Shown one piece after another: positions 26,636 through 34,945 of a stretch of DNA of 50,595 nt. Position numbers and translations under genes: made by a program. Within the stretch, counting starts at the first letter, position 1; every line of letters begins with the position of its first letter. The notes beneath the pieces were generated by a model, which saw only the letters and a list, made by a program, of their open reading frames with translations, did no database searches and was not told where the DNA came from. The stretch comes from Microcoleus sp. EPA2. GTDB taxonomy: Bacteria > Cyanobacteriota > Cyanobacteriia > Cyanobacteriales > Microcoleaceae. The stretch is taken from the NCBI GenBank assembly GCA_020882975.1, contig JAHRFD010000009.1:107264-157858 (forward strand). The letters are read 5' to 3'.

Positions 26636-27730
26636 ATGGCAAACCGAGTTTTGATTATTGGAGGCCGGGGACGAATTGGCAGCAGCGTCGCCCAAGACCT
26701 TGTTACCCATACCGATGCCGCAATTACTGTGACTGGACGAGAACCTGAAGGGTCCATAGGGGATGGATTGCCGCCGGAGAGGGTGCAGTATTTGCCTTTA
26801 AATATTGCGGACAGTACAGTTCTGCGAGAAGCAGTTTCATCCTCTAACCTGGTCATTCACACTGCTGGGCCTTTTCACTACCGAGATGCTAGTGTACTGA
26901 AAACTTGCATAGAAGCTGGTGTTAATTATACGGATGTCAGCGACAGTCGCAGTTTTACTCGCCGAGCGTTAGACTTGCGCGAAATGGCCCAAGATGCTGG
27001 GATTACTGCGATTATTAATACTGGCATTTTTCCGGGAATTTCTAATAGTATGGTTCGCCGAGATGTGGAGCAGTTAGATACAGCGGAACATATTCATTTG
27101 AGTTATGTAGTTGGCGGTTCTGGTGGTGCGGGTGTCACCGTCATGAGAACCACTTTTTTAGGTTTGCAAACGCCTTTTGAAGTTTGGAAAAACGGCAATT
27201 GGCAGCAGGTAAAACCCTACACCGATCGCGAAACAATTGAATTTCCACCACCCTACGGCAAAACAGGGGTTTATTGGTTCGATATGCCGGAAGTTATGAC
27301 TTTGCCAGAAACTTTTCCTGTCAAAACAGTTATTACTAAATTCGGCACTTTTCCTGACCTTTACAATCATCTTACCTGGTTTGTTGCTAAATACTGGCCC
27401 CCTAGCTGGCTGAAAAATAAAGGAGTGATTGAATTTCTATCCTATGTTAGTTATGGGATGACTGGTGTTACTAATAGTTTTAGTGGGGTTGGGGTGGCGG
27501 TGCGATCGCAAGTGAGTGGCATTAAAAATGGCAAACCAGCTCAAGTTTGCTCGATCGCCCTACATGACAATGCTGCTGCTGCTACGGGCATCGGTACTGG
27601 CAGCATCGCTCAATTAATCTTAGAAGGCAAATTGACCAAACCAGGGGTTTGGTCTGTAGAACAAGCCCTTTCTACGGAGCTATTTGAACGCTCCATGGAG
27701 AGCCGTCACCTCAAAATAGATCGAGTTTGA
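26636..27730 (+). CDS. Saccharopine-dehydrogenase-like NAD(P)-binding oxidoreductase
   Basis: 364 residues. The N-terminal Rossmann motif is VLIIGGRGRIGSSVAQDL (Gly9, Gly10, Gly12, Gly15 region), followed by the family features NLVIHTAGPFH and CIEAGVNYTDVSDSR typical of the saccharopine dehydrogenase NADP-binding domain. The C-terminal half (~125-364) contains the SNSMVRRDVEQLDTAEHIHL region and a mixed alpha/beta domain with a hydrophobic stretch near PPSWLKN. True lysine-pathway saccharopine dehydrogenases are not expected in cyanobacteria, so the substrate is probably something else. It stands alone with no clear operon. The ATG at 26636 is used. Confidence 0.8.
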   Translation: MANRVLIIGGRGRIGSSVAQDLVTHTDAAITVTGREPEGSIGDGLPPERVQYLPLNIADSTVLREAVSSSNLVIHTAGPFHYRDASVLKTCIEAGVNYTDVSDSRSFTRRALDLREMAQDAGITAIINTGIFPGISNSMVRRDVEQLDTAEHIHLSYVVGGSGGAGVTVMRTTFLGLQTPFEVWKNGNWQQVKPYTDRETIEFPPPYGKTGVYWFDMPEVMTLPETFPVKTVITKFGTFPDLYNHLTWFVAKYWPPSWLKNKGVIEFLSYVSYGMTGVTNSFSGVGVAVRSQVSGIKNGKPAQVCSIALHDNAAAATGIGTGSIAQLILEGKLTKPGVWSVEQALSTELFERSMESRHLKIDRV

Positions 27731-27830
27731 TTGGTTAATCTATCTTCAGATAGAAGTCAGTGTAGCAATCAGCGTCTTACTATAATTGCTAGCACAATAA
27801 CTAATTCTTAAAATACCAGGAGAAATTGAC

Positions 27831-28178
27831 ATGAAGCGCGTTTTAAAAACTTTGGGACAAACATTAGGTCGCTGTATTTTTTTGGGTTTGATGCTGGCTT
27901 TAATTGGTTTAGCTGTAGTACCTACTCAGACTGCTCGCGCCGCAGGCATATATAACAATCAAGTACCACAAGACGCTAAAATTACTGACCCCGCAGAAAA
28001 ATTTGAGGATTTGAATCCCCAAGCAGCCTATGATGACATTGTGAAAGCTGCTCAAAATCCTGCAAAAGTAGAGCAGGTTTACGAAGAAAGCTTGGATGAG
28101 TACAAAGCAGAGCATCCAGAAGAAAGTTTAGTGGAAAAAGCTGAAGATTTTATCGAAAAGGTCACGGGGAACGAATAA
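27831..28178 (+). CDS. Small secreted acidic protein
   Basis: 115 residues. A clear Sec signal peptide (MKRVLKTLGQTLGR, then IFLGLMLALIGLAVVP) ends near ARA-AG, residues 36-38. The mature part, about 77 residues, is acidic and helical, rich in Glu, Lys and Ala (AAYDDIVKAAQNPAKVEQVY, HPEESLVEKAEDFIEKV). A good AGGAGA ribosome binding site precedes the ATG, and a TATAAT at 27781-27786 lies 45 bp upstream with no convincing -35 box. It resembles small conserved cyanobacterial lumenal or periplasmic proteins. No function can be assigned. Confidence 0.8.
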   Translation: MKRVLKTLGQTLGRCIFLGLMLALIGLAVVPTQTARAAGIYNNQVPQDAKITDPAEKFEDLNPQAAYDDIVKAAQNPAKVEQVYEESLDEYKAEHPEESLVEKAEDFIEKVTGNE

Positions 28179-28528
28179 ATTAACAAAAGTTAATCATCGG
28201 GCATGGGGTACCGGGCATGGGCATTGGTGTCAACTTAAGACTGAAACCCTTGATAAATCTCGTTTTTACGTTAAGTCTAGATCCCCCTAAATCCCCCTTA
28301 AAAAGGGGGACTTTGAGTGCTTCCGGTCCCCCCCTTCTTAAGGGGGGTTAGGGGGGATCTAGCCTTAATACTCAAACAGTAGTCTCTGAAGGAGTTTGAC
28401 CTTTTAAATTATCAACCATAGGCAGAGTATACAAATGAGTATAACCAGCCTTAAGGAAGATGAATAAATAGCAGTTTTTCAACTAGATTTAGTCATAGTT
28501 AGAGTGAAAGAAAAAGGAAAAAAATATC
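28179..28528. repeat. Intergenic region with GATCCCCCTAAATCCCCC palindromic element
   Basis: 350 bp without a gene. The element at 28277-28362 has complementary ends CTAGATCCCCCTAA and TTAGGGGGGATCTAG, and inner arms CCCCCTTAAAAAGGGGG and TTCTTAAGGGGGG. The same core recurs at 33351-33432. GGGCATGGG is repeated near 28200-28225. The rest shows nothing. Confidence 0.8.
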
Positions 28529-29050
28529 ATGGCAAATAATGAAAAATCTGTGAAAAAACCTGATGCCAATCTCGACCCGATTTCTGGGGAAACGGGAGCA
28601 CATCCAGTGGGAACTGGTATCGGTGCCGCTAGTGCGGGTGCTGCGGGTGCTGCGATCGGCGGTGCTGTCGGCGGGCCCGTGGGAGCTGTTGTCGGGGCTG
28701 TTGTCGGCGCGTTTAGCGGTGGTTTGGCGGGTAAAAGTGTCGCAGAGGCGATCGACCCTACCGTAGAAGATGCTTATTGGCAAAATAACTACACTTCTCG
28801 CCCTTACGCCGACACCAGCGCTACTTACGAAGATTATCAGCCGGCCTACCGCACTGGTTATGAGGGATACAGCCGCTACTCCGGTACTGGTAAGAGTTTC
28901 AATGAACTCGAAGACGATTTGCAGCGCGATTACGAAACCAATCGTGGTAAGTCTAATTTGCAGTGGGAAAAAGCTAAGCACGCTACGCGAGATGCTTGGG
29001 ACCGGGTGGAACGGGCTATTCCTGGAGACATAGATAAAGACGGCCGCTAA
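28529..29050 (+). CDS. Glycine-zipper protein of unknown function
   Basis: 173 residues. After a polar N-terminus comes a Gly/Ala-rich segment (~28-70: GTGIGAASAGAAGAAIGG, GAVVGAVVGAFSGGLAG) with the GxxxG spacing of glycine-zipper helices, which insert in or oligomerise at membranes. The C-terminal half is hydrophilic and tyrosine-rich (YWQNNYTSRPYAD, YRTGYEGYSRY), ending in an amphipathic helix FNELEDDLQRDYE and LQWEKAKHATRDAWDRVE. Similar proteins occur widely in bacteria and are sometimes linked to envelope stress, but no role is proven. There is no cleavable signal peptide. A purine-rich AAAGGAAA precedes the ATG at 28529. Confidence 0.75.
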   Translation: MANNEKSVKKPDANLDPISGETGAHPVGTGIGAASAGAAGAAIGGAVGGPVGAVVGAVVGAFSGGLAGKSVAEAIDPTVEDAYWQNNYTSRPYADTSATYEDYQPAYRTGYEGYSRYSGTGKSFNELEDDLQRDYETNRGKSNLQWEKAKHATRDAWDRVERAIPGDIDKDGR

Positions 29051-29126
29051 GGGCGATCGCGACTATTTCGGTTTTTCGGTGTACATTCTTTGTCACACAA
29101 GTTTAGCCAAATTATGCGAGTTTTAA

Positions 29127-29157
29127 ACCCCTCTCTGTTTCAGGGAGGGGTATTTTT
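29127..29157 (+). terminator. Rho-independent terminator of the glycine-zipper gene
   Basis: ACCCCTCTCTG and CAGGGAGGGGT form an 11-bp stem with one wobble, followed by ATTTTT. It lies about 75 bp after the stop codon. Confidence 0.75.
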
Positions 29158-29208
29158 AAGCTTAGTTAAAAAAAGATTTTTTGGGCAACATGACGACACA
29201 ATTAGCAC

Positions 29209-29294
29209 TATAGCCTTTCTAAATCATTTGTGAATTTATTGCTCCCTCCCCTTAATAAGGGGAGGGTTGGGGTGGGGTAAAAAACTTGCGACTC
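29209..29294. repeat. Dispersed CTCCCTCCCC repeat, copy 1
   Basis: The unit TATAGC...CTAAATCATTTG, then CTCCCTCCCCTTAATAAGG, then a GGGTTGGGGTGGGGTAAAAA tail. An almost identical copy lies at 33033-33119. CTCCCTCCCCTT pairs with AAGGGGAGGG to form a hairpin. It fills most of the 307-bp gap (29051-29357) along with the terminator above. Confidence 0.8.
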
Positions 29295-29357
29295 CTGCAA
29301 GGATTACTATATCATTAAACTAATTCAGAACAGACAGTTCAAACATAGGTATAACTT

Positions 29358-30692
29358 GTGAAAGAATTATTGGCACAAGCTTGGACTCTCAAGCAAAATT
29401 TAATTGACTTTGTACTCGAAGCAGAGGGAGAGTTGGCGGTAGCTTTGGAAGCTTATGTTGCCGATCGCTCTTCGCGGGAACGCTATGATATTGCTCATCA
29501 AAATCAAATAATTGACAGCTTTACCGTAGAAGGTAAAGTGGGAATAAAAACGCCGATCGACCTGTTTGTTGCCAGTCAGTCAGATTTAACCGAGGGCGAT
29601 CGCAATTTACTAGACAGTTGGCTGCACAGAAGCTTCACAGGCTTGTTTGAAATCAGTCAAATTGCCCCCGATAGCTTGGAACTAATGAATTGGTTGACCG
29701 CCAAACACTACACTGTCCAAGCCAACAGTCCTACTTTTGAGCAAGAAATATCTCGGTTTAAGTTGGGAGACATTTTGCTAACTCGCATTGCACCTCTGAC
29801 AGATAACTCCTGGATACTATCGGGCCCTCCCATACCGATGGGGAAATTGGGTAAGCCGAAATTGGCAGTGGCGATCGGCAATTTTAAGCAGAATTACAAA
29901 AATCAACTCTACAGCGATGCGCCGGAATTGTTAGAGCAAGCTTGGAGTTCCGTAGAACAGTACCACAAGGATTTTACGGATTTTTTTGGTAGCGATGAAT
30001 TGACTCTATCGGGATATCATCTCAATAAAAAACTGGCAGAATTTCAGGAAGTAATTACTAAAAAACGCTTAACTGACGCAGGCTTGGACGAAACCAAGTC
30101 TCTCGCCGAGATAGTGGAAGATGCGGGAATGGATCGAGAACAAGTCAAAGCAGCAGCGATCGCAGCTAGCGGTGCCGATGCCCAAGTAGTTGAAGTGGCG
30201 ATCGACAGTAATGCTAACTCAAAAATGGTCATGCCTAAAGTCGAATTGCCCGATCGCTTCAAAAAGGCTGAACAGGTTACAGCACTTTCTCATCCCCGCT
30301 GGGGCCAAACATTTTTATCCACCTATACTCAATTTACCGCCATCCTAGCGGCAGCAGACTTGGCTAGCATCCCCGATGCGCAAAAGTTGGTTCGCAACTA
30401 TTTAGAAGATCCAGCTATTAATGCTGGGATTTGGCATCGGCTAGCTAAATTTGACTCTGCAAAATTAGAACAAGTGTTGCAAACATTTTTGGAACGGCCT
30501 GATTTTCAGATCGATCGGGATTTAGATCCCTTGCTGCAAGAATTCAAAAAACCCTTAGAACCGGAATTGCCGGAAATAGCCAGCGTTCCCCAGCACCTGC
30601 ACAATTTATTCCAGGAAGCTTTAGGCGAAGTCCATAAGTCAAAATCCAAACCCCAGGACAAAAAGAAAACCTCCAAGGGCTTTAAATCCTGA
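29358..30692 (+). CDS. Conserved cyanobacterial hypothetical protein
   Basis: 444 residues from a GTG at 29358 (VKELLAQAWTLKQNL); no better ATG exists near the start, the next being past residue 100. No signal peptide or membrane segment; probably cytosolic. Residues 1-230 look like a globular alpha/beta region with a clear GPPIPMGKLGKPKLAVAIGN strand-loop. Residues ~235-275 are helical (LDETKSLAEIVEDAGMDREQ), 300-400 helical, and the last 20 residues are a Lys/Ser-rich tail. I do not recognise a named domain. A divergent or repeat-rich gap lies upstream. Confidence 0.75.
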   Translation: MKELLAQAWTLKQNLIDFVLEAEGELAVALEAYVADRSSRERYDIAHQNQIIDSFTVEGKVGIKTPIDLFVASQSDLTEGDRNLLDSWLHRSFTGLFEISQIAPDSLELMNWLTAKHYTVQANSPTFEQEISRFKLGDILLTRIAPLTDNSWILSGPPIPMGKLGKPKLAVAIGNFKQNYKNQLYSDAPELLEQAWSSVEQYHKDFTDFFGSDELTLSGYHLNKKLAEFQEVITKKRLTDAGLDETKSLAEIVEDAGMDREQVKAAAIAASGADAQVVEVAIDSNANSKMVMPKVELPDRFKKAEQVTALSHPRWGQTFLSTYTQFTAILAAADLASIPDAQKLVRNYLEDPAINAGIWHRLAKFDSAKLEQVLQTFLERPDFQIDRDLDPLLQEFKKPLEPELPEIASVPQHLHNLFQEALGEVHKSKSKPQDKKKTSKGFKS

Positions 30693-31070
30693 CGGTGCAA
30701 CACGGCGGCACTACCCCTACAAAATGATCTTTTTGGTGAGAATCAAACAGCCCTGCTTTTGTGCGGGGCGATACCCCGTCATTGTCCCGATCCCTGGGCA
30801 TCCTACGTAAGTCCTGTTAATATTTGGTGACTCAGGTGGAATTCAAGCTTGAACAATCACAACTATTCTCAGTAATCTAACGGATCAAAAGATTTTTGTG
30901 AGCGATCGAACCGATTGTCAATCTGTATCATCCCGGACAGATTAGTATCGCAATTGCATCTCTACGGCTGATTTTCAAGATTTATTTCTATTGCCACTTG
31001 ACTCAAATTAGGTGCTATGATACTTCCCATAATCAAACAATAACCTTCATAAGTTTCCACAACAACTACA
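30693..31070. other. Intergenic region upstream of the PAS gene
   Basis: 378 bp with no supported gene. A fragment of the TACCCCTACAA repeat type lies near 30712. A possible promoter for the PAS gene is TTGCCA (30991-30996) with TATGAT (31016-31021), but the 19-bp spacing is long and it is weak evidence. Nothing else stands out. Confidence 0.4.
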
Positions 31071-32957
31071 ATGATGCAAAATGTCTTGAAACAGTTGCAA
31101 CACTTGCATGGAACGATCGCGCAACTACCTGTAGAGCAACAACAGATTTTCGCCAGCAATTTCGAGCAGTTGTCCGCATCTTTACAAGAATTGGCTGCGG
31201 AGTTTGAGTCGCTTTTATCATCGAAAACAGATAAAATAAACTTAGAAAAAATTAACCGTAACTTAGAGATTAAATTTAGGGAACAAGCTGCTACTCTGAG
31301 AAATTTAGATCGGCAGTTAGAAAGAAGCCAAATGCTTTACAAAAGAGTGAGTCAGGCCCTCACTAAAGGAGAAGCTAGACTACAAACTCTCCTGCGAAAC
31401 TCTTCCGACTTAATCGCAATTCTCGAAGCAGATGGACGGATTCGAGAACAAAGTTCCATCGCATTAGAGCGAATTTTAGGCTACAATCCCGAACAAAGAA
31501 TTGGCAAATTTCCAGAAGATTTACTCCACCCAGACGATGCACCTATTTGGCAAGCCTATTTGGCCCAATTACTCAAACACCCAGGGATTGCACCGCCTTT
31601 AGAATATCGGAAACGCCACGCTAACGGTTCTTGGGTGTATTTAGAAGTGATTGGTAACAATTTACTTCACGATTCCAGTATCAACGGCATAGTGATCAAT
31701 TCCCGCGATATCACAGAGCGCAAGCTCTCCGCCGCAGCCCTGGAAAAATCGCAAAAGCAAATCGTTAATATCTTAGAAAAGATTACAGATGGTTTTTTCA
31801 CTCTCAACAGCAATTGGCAGTTTACCTACGTCAACCAAAAAGCAGAGCAGTGCTGGCAAAAAAACCGCGAACAACTTATAGGTAAAAATATTTGGGAGGA
31901 GTTTCCCGCTACCGCCGAGACCATTTTTTCCCAGCAGTTTTACCGCTCGGTAGCCGAGCAAGTGAATGTTAAATTTGAAACCTATTATCCGCCACTAAAT
32001 GCTTGGTTTGAAATAGAGACTTATCCGTCAGATGAAGGTTTATCGGTGTTCTTTCAAGATATAAGCGATCGCAAAAAAGCCGAAGCAGCCCTGCGAGCAT
32101 CAGAATCCCGCTACCGTATTATATCGGAAATCACCTCCGAATTTGCCTATGCTTTTCAAGTATTGCCCGATCGGACCTGGCTCTGCGAATGGATGACTGA
32201 AGCGGTGACTAATATTACGGGTTATACTAAAGAAGAAATCAGAACGTCCGGCGGTTTACAATTCCACTGCATTCATCCCGACGATGTAGAAATGTTATTG
32301 GAACAAATGCAGTTTCGTGTATCGAGTGGCAAGGAAGTTAGCGAGTATCGAATTATCACAAAATCCGGTGAAATCCGGTGGATTTGGGATTGTCGGCAAG
32401 TGGTGTGGGATGAAGTAGAAAAGCGCGTTGTGGGCATTTATGGTGCTTGTCAGGACATCACCAAACATAAGTTAGCCCAGGCTAAATTGTGCGAAACCAA
32501 TCAAGTTTTACAAGGTTTAATGAAAGCTTTGCCCCTACCCGTTGTCGGGGTTGATACTAATGCCTTGGTGACGGTGTGGAATCCCGCGGCGGAGCGAGTT
32601 TTCGGCTGGAAAGAGTCTGAGGTTTTGGGGGAGCTGTTGCCCATTGTTCCAAGCGATGGAAACGTAGATTTTCATGCCATGTTTGACTCGGAATTGGCGG
32701 GGGAAAGTCAAGTTGCTAGGGAATGTCGGCGACGACGGAAAGACGGCTCATCCATTGATATGTCTCTGTGGAGTGTACCGATGCGAGATGCTCAGGGTTT
32801 GATTTCTGGGAGTATCAAGATATTTTCGGAGATTTCCGAAGCAAATGGCAGCGAAGAAACTGTCGGGCGATTGCTATCTCGCAAAGATAAACTAGAGCCA
32901 TTTTGGGCCCGTTATGTCAACCTGCCTACAGGCATTAAAAACTTACAAACAATTTGA
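31071..32957 (+). CDS. Multi-PAS sensory protein without an output domain
   Basis: 628 residues. Residues 1-100 are helical, with a coiled coil (EKINRNLEIKFREQAATLRN). Four PAS domains follow: ~105-220 (LQTLLRNSSDLIAILEADGRI), ~228-340 (ILEKITDGFFTLNSNWQFTY), ~345-470 (YRIISEITSEFAYAFQVLPD, with a PAC-type WIWDCRQVVWDEVE) and ~480-590 (LMKALPLPVVGVDTNALVTV). Each ends in a DITERK-like or DISDRK-like linker. There is no histidine kinase, GGDEF or other effector after the last PAS; only about 40 residues remain. It either works as a stand-alone sensor or adaptor, or lost its output domain. Both in-frame ATGs at 31071 and 31074 are possible starts. Confidence 0.85.
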   Translation: MMQNVLKQLQHLHGTIAQLPVEQQQIFASNFEQLSASLQELAAEFESLLSSKTDKINLEKINRNLEIKFREQAATLRNLDRQLERSQMLYKRVSQALTKGEARLQTLLRNSSDLIAILEADGRIREQSSIALERILGYNPEQRIGKFPEDLLHPDDAPIWQAYLAQLLKHPGIAPPLEYRKRHANGSWVYLEVIGNNLLHDSSINGIVINSRDITERKLSAAALEKSQKQIVNILEKITDGFFTLNSNWQFTYVNQKAEQCWQKNREQLIGKNIWEEFPATAETIFSQQFYRSVAEQVNVKFETYYPPLNAWFEIETYPSDEGLSVFFQDISDRKKAEAALRASESRYRIISEITSEFAYAFQVLPDRTWLCEWMTEAVTNITGYTKEEIRTSGGLQFHCIHPDDVEMLLEQMQFRVSSGKEVSEYRIITKSGEIRWIWDCRQVVWDEVEKRVVGIYGACQDITKHKLAQAKLCETNQVLQGLMKALPLPVVGVDTNALVTVWNPAAERVFGWKESEVLGELLPIVPSDGNVDFHAMFDSELAGESQVARECRRRRKDGSSIDMSLWSVPMRDAQGLISGSIKIFSEISEANGSEETVGRLLSRKDKLEPFWARYVNLPTGIKNLQTI

Positions 32958-33032
32958 AATTTTTGTGAGGTGGGCTATAATCTTGACCCAAAATATTGTA
33001 AAATTGGCACCGGTGCATTTGTGTTTTGCAAA

Positions 33033-33119
33033 TATAGCAATCCTAAATCATTTGCGAATTTCTTACTCCCTCCCCTTCATAAGGGGAGGGTTGGGGTGGG
33101 GTAAAAAACTTTACGACTC
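33033..33119. repeat. Dispersed CTCCCTCCCC repeat, copy 2
   Basis: Almost identical to 29209-29294, from TATAGC through CTAAATCATTTG, CTCCCTCCCCTT, AAGGGGAGGG and GGTAAAAAACTT to CGACTC. The CTCCCTCCCC and GGGGAGGG parts form a hairpin. Confidence 0.85.
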
Positions 33120-33121
33120 AT

Positions 33122-33192
33122 TAGACATCTCCTAAAAAGATTCTAGAAGCATTGCCCTATATGGACAAAAACCTAATTTTGGGAGATGTCTA
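33122..33192. mobile_element. MITE-like element with 16-bp inverted ends and TA flanks
   Basis: TAGACATCTCCTAAAA (33122-33137) and TTTTGGGAGATGTCTA (33177-33192) are complementary at 15 of 16 positions and end in TA on both sides. A short non-coding element of about 70 bp with TA borders is the form expected for a miniature element moved by an IS630/Tc1-mariner-type transposase. No transposase is in the window. That family link is inferred from the TA flank only. Confidence 0.6.
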
Positions 33193-33316
33193 TTTAGGAC
33201 TGCTATATATTCCTAGGGGCGAAGCATCACCGCTGTAAACCTCTGGTTATCATTAATAAATTGTCTGCGGTCATGCTAGAGCATCGTACAAAATCGGGAT
33301 GCTCCCGTTGGCACTC

Positions 33317-33455
33317 CTAGGGCGTATTTTCAAACTACTCCTTAAGATTTAGATCCCCCTAAATCCCCCTTAAAAAGGGGGACTTAAAGACTCTTTCCCC
33401 CCCTTTTTTAAGGGGGGCTGGGGGGGGGATCTTTGGGTTTGAAAACACGCCCTAG
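33317..33455. mobile_element. Palindromic element interrupted by a GATCCCCCTAAATCCCCC element
   Basis: The outer inverted ends CTAGGGCGTATTTTCAAAC (33317-33335) and GTTTGAAAACACGCCCTAG (33437-33455) match at 18 of 19 positions. Inside sits a second palindromic element (33351-33432), closely similar to that at 28277-28362. This looks like one repeat inserted in another. No coding sequence is present. Confidence 0.6.
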
Positions 33456-33489
33456 CCCGCGCCTCGCATCAAATTTGAATAGATATAGT

Positions 33490-33807
33490 TTAATCTTTAA
33501 CTTGTCGAACAGCCATCCGTTGTAGCGGCAGACTGAGGATGCTGGAAACAGTCAACAAGTAAGAAAGAACCGTCGTCAGCTTTAGGGTAGCAAGCAACCA
33601 GTGGTCTTCTGACAGGGGCATCTTGAGCCCTAGGACAGAGATGGAGTAGACTATAGAGTACAGAAAACTCATCTTCATCAGCATTTCTTCATTTAATGTG
33701 CGATCGTCCGTGGACTCAGAGTGGCGATCGCCCAGCAGGACTAGACCGACAATAGAAGCGACAAAAGAAACCATGACCAGATAGTCGTGCAGGCTAAGCT
33801 CAACCAT
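33490..33807 (-). CDS. Small membrane protein of unknown function
   Basis: 105 residues with three hydrophobic segments: ~8-26 (YLVMVSFVASIVGLVLLG), ~47-64 (FLYSIVYSISVLGLKM) and ~72-95 (LLATLKLTTVLSYLLTVSSIL). An acidic loop (DRHSESTDDRTLNEE) joins the first two. The C-terminus is basic, consistent with a cytoplasmic end. No family is recognised. It is transcribed divergently from the potassium channel gene (starts about 110 bp apart), so the two could share control. The ATG at 33807 is used. Confidence 0.65.
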   Translation of the reverse strand: MVELSLHDYLVMVSFVASIVGLVLLGDRHSESTDDRTLNEEMLMKMSFLYSIVYSISVLGLKMPLSEDHWLLATLKLTTVLSYLLTVSSILSLPLQRMAVRQVKD

Positions 33808-33919
33808 TTTCCAACTTCCTTGTTATCCTACTTTTTAGAATCAAACCTCAGTCTAAAGGATCTGTTTTCTGCTACCTAGCAATAGTTACAAATTGACACA
33901 GCCACATTTACAAATCTTT

Positions 33920-34819
33920 ATGAAAACTAATCGCGATCGACAGCCACACCGTTTAGTCAGCAGAAAAGGACAATTCGCCCTGAATGTGGTTAGGCTAGGC
34001 TTACCTCGCCTGCATTTGGCCGACCTTTACCACGGACTCCTAACTCTTTCTTGGCCAAAATTTTTTATTTTAATTAGTCTGCTTTATGTCCTTACAAATT
34101 CCTTATTTGCAATAGCTTATTTAGCCGGAGGAAATTGCATCGCCAATGCTAGACCTGGTTCTTTCCCAGATGCCTTTTATTTCAGCGTGCAAACAATGGC
34201 TACCATCGGCTATGGTTCCATGTATCCGCGTACTGATTATGCTAATACCATAGTTGCGGTCCAAGCATTTTTTGCTTTGTGGGGAGTGGCGATGGTGACG
34301 GGACTTGCTTTTTCGAGATTTTCTAAGCCGACAGCTAGAGTTATATTCAGTCGCGTCGCTGCGATCGCTCCTTTTAACGGTGTTCCGACTCTCATGTATC
34401 GCACTGCAAATCAGCGCTTCAATCAAATTTTAGAAGCACAGCAACGAGCTACTTTGATTCGCGATGAGGTAACATCGGATGGCGATTATATGCGGCGTTT
34501 TTACGATTTGACTTTGGTGCGAAGTCAGTCTCCAATTTTTGCGTTAACTTGGACGGTGATGCACGTAATTGATGAGAATAGTCCTCTCTACAAACTTAGT
34601 GCCAAGGACTTGATCGAGCAGCAAGCTGAAATTGTAATTACGCTAACGGGTATTGATGAAACCGTATCCCAAACTATTCATGCTCGCCATTCTTTTGTCG
34701 CTTCGGAAATTCTCTGGAATATGAAGTTTGTAGATATCATATCGAGAACTCCACAGGGAAAACGGGTAGTTGATTATACTTGTTTCCATGAGGTCAAGCC
34801 TATTGAAGATAAGTTGTAG
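33920..34819 (+). CDS. Inward-rectifier-type potassium channel (KirBac-like)
   Basis: 299 residues from the ATG at 33920; an in-frame TTG at 33893 would add nine. The order is that of Kir channels: a cytoplasmic slide helix (LPRLHLADLYHGLLTLSW), transmembrane helix 1 (FFILISLLYVLTNSLFAIAYL), a pore helix, the selectivity filter TIGYG (Thr95-Gly99), transmembrane helix 2 (VAVQAFFALWGVAMVTGLAFSRF) and a beta-rich C-terminal domain (~150-299; FNGVPTLMYRTANQR). It conducts K+ across the plasma membrane as a tetramer. The FSRFSKPTARVIFS linker after helix 2 matches KirBac proteins. The 34814-34884 repeat overlaps its stop codon. Confidence 0.93.
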   Translation: MKTNRDRQPHRLVSRKGQFALNVVRLGLPRLHLADLYHGLLTLSWPKFFILISLLYVLTNSLFAIAYLAGGNCIANARPGSFPDAFYFSVQTMATIGYGSMYPRTDYANTIVAVQAFFALWGVAMVTGLAFSRFSKPTARVIFSRVAAIAPFNGVPTLMYRTANQRFNQILEAQQRATLIRDEVTSDGDYMRRFYDLTLVRSQSPIFALTWTVMHVIDENSPLYKLSAKDLIEQQAEIVITLTGIDETVSQTIHARHSFVASEILWNMKFVDIISRTPQGKRVVDYTCFHEVKPIEDKL

Positions 34820-34884
34820 GGGCTCACAGGCCCCGTGGTTGCCCCGCTTATGCTGGGGTAGGCACAGGGGCACTACCCCTACAA
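34814..34884. repeat. Dispersed palindromic repeat TTGTAGGGGC ... CCCCTACAA
   Basis: Ends TTGTAGGGG and CCCCTACAA are inverted and enclose G/C-rich units including GCCCCGCTTATGCTGGGG. The left end overlaps the TAG stop codon of the channel gene. Related sequence (GTAGGGGCGGTGCCCC) forms the tandem array at 50428. Confidence 0.75.
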
Positions 34885-34945
34885 ATCCTCATGAATGATT
34901 TACGATCGCCCAAAGTATTAAAATAGATAAAAGACTCCTGGTACT

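Larger units (their letters stand above)
32958..33489. other. Gene-free region filled with repeats
   Basis: 532 bp with no gene. From left to right: the second CTCCCTCCCC repeat (33033-33119), a TA-flanked palindromic element (33122-33192), a short hairpin GAGCATC...GATGCTC near 33280-33305, and a nested pair of palindromic elements (33317-33455). Confidence 0.75.
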
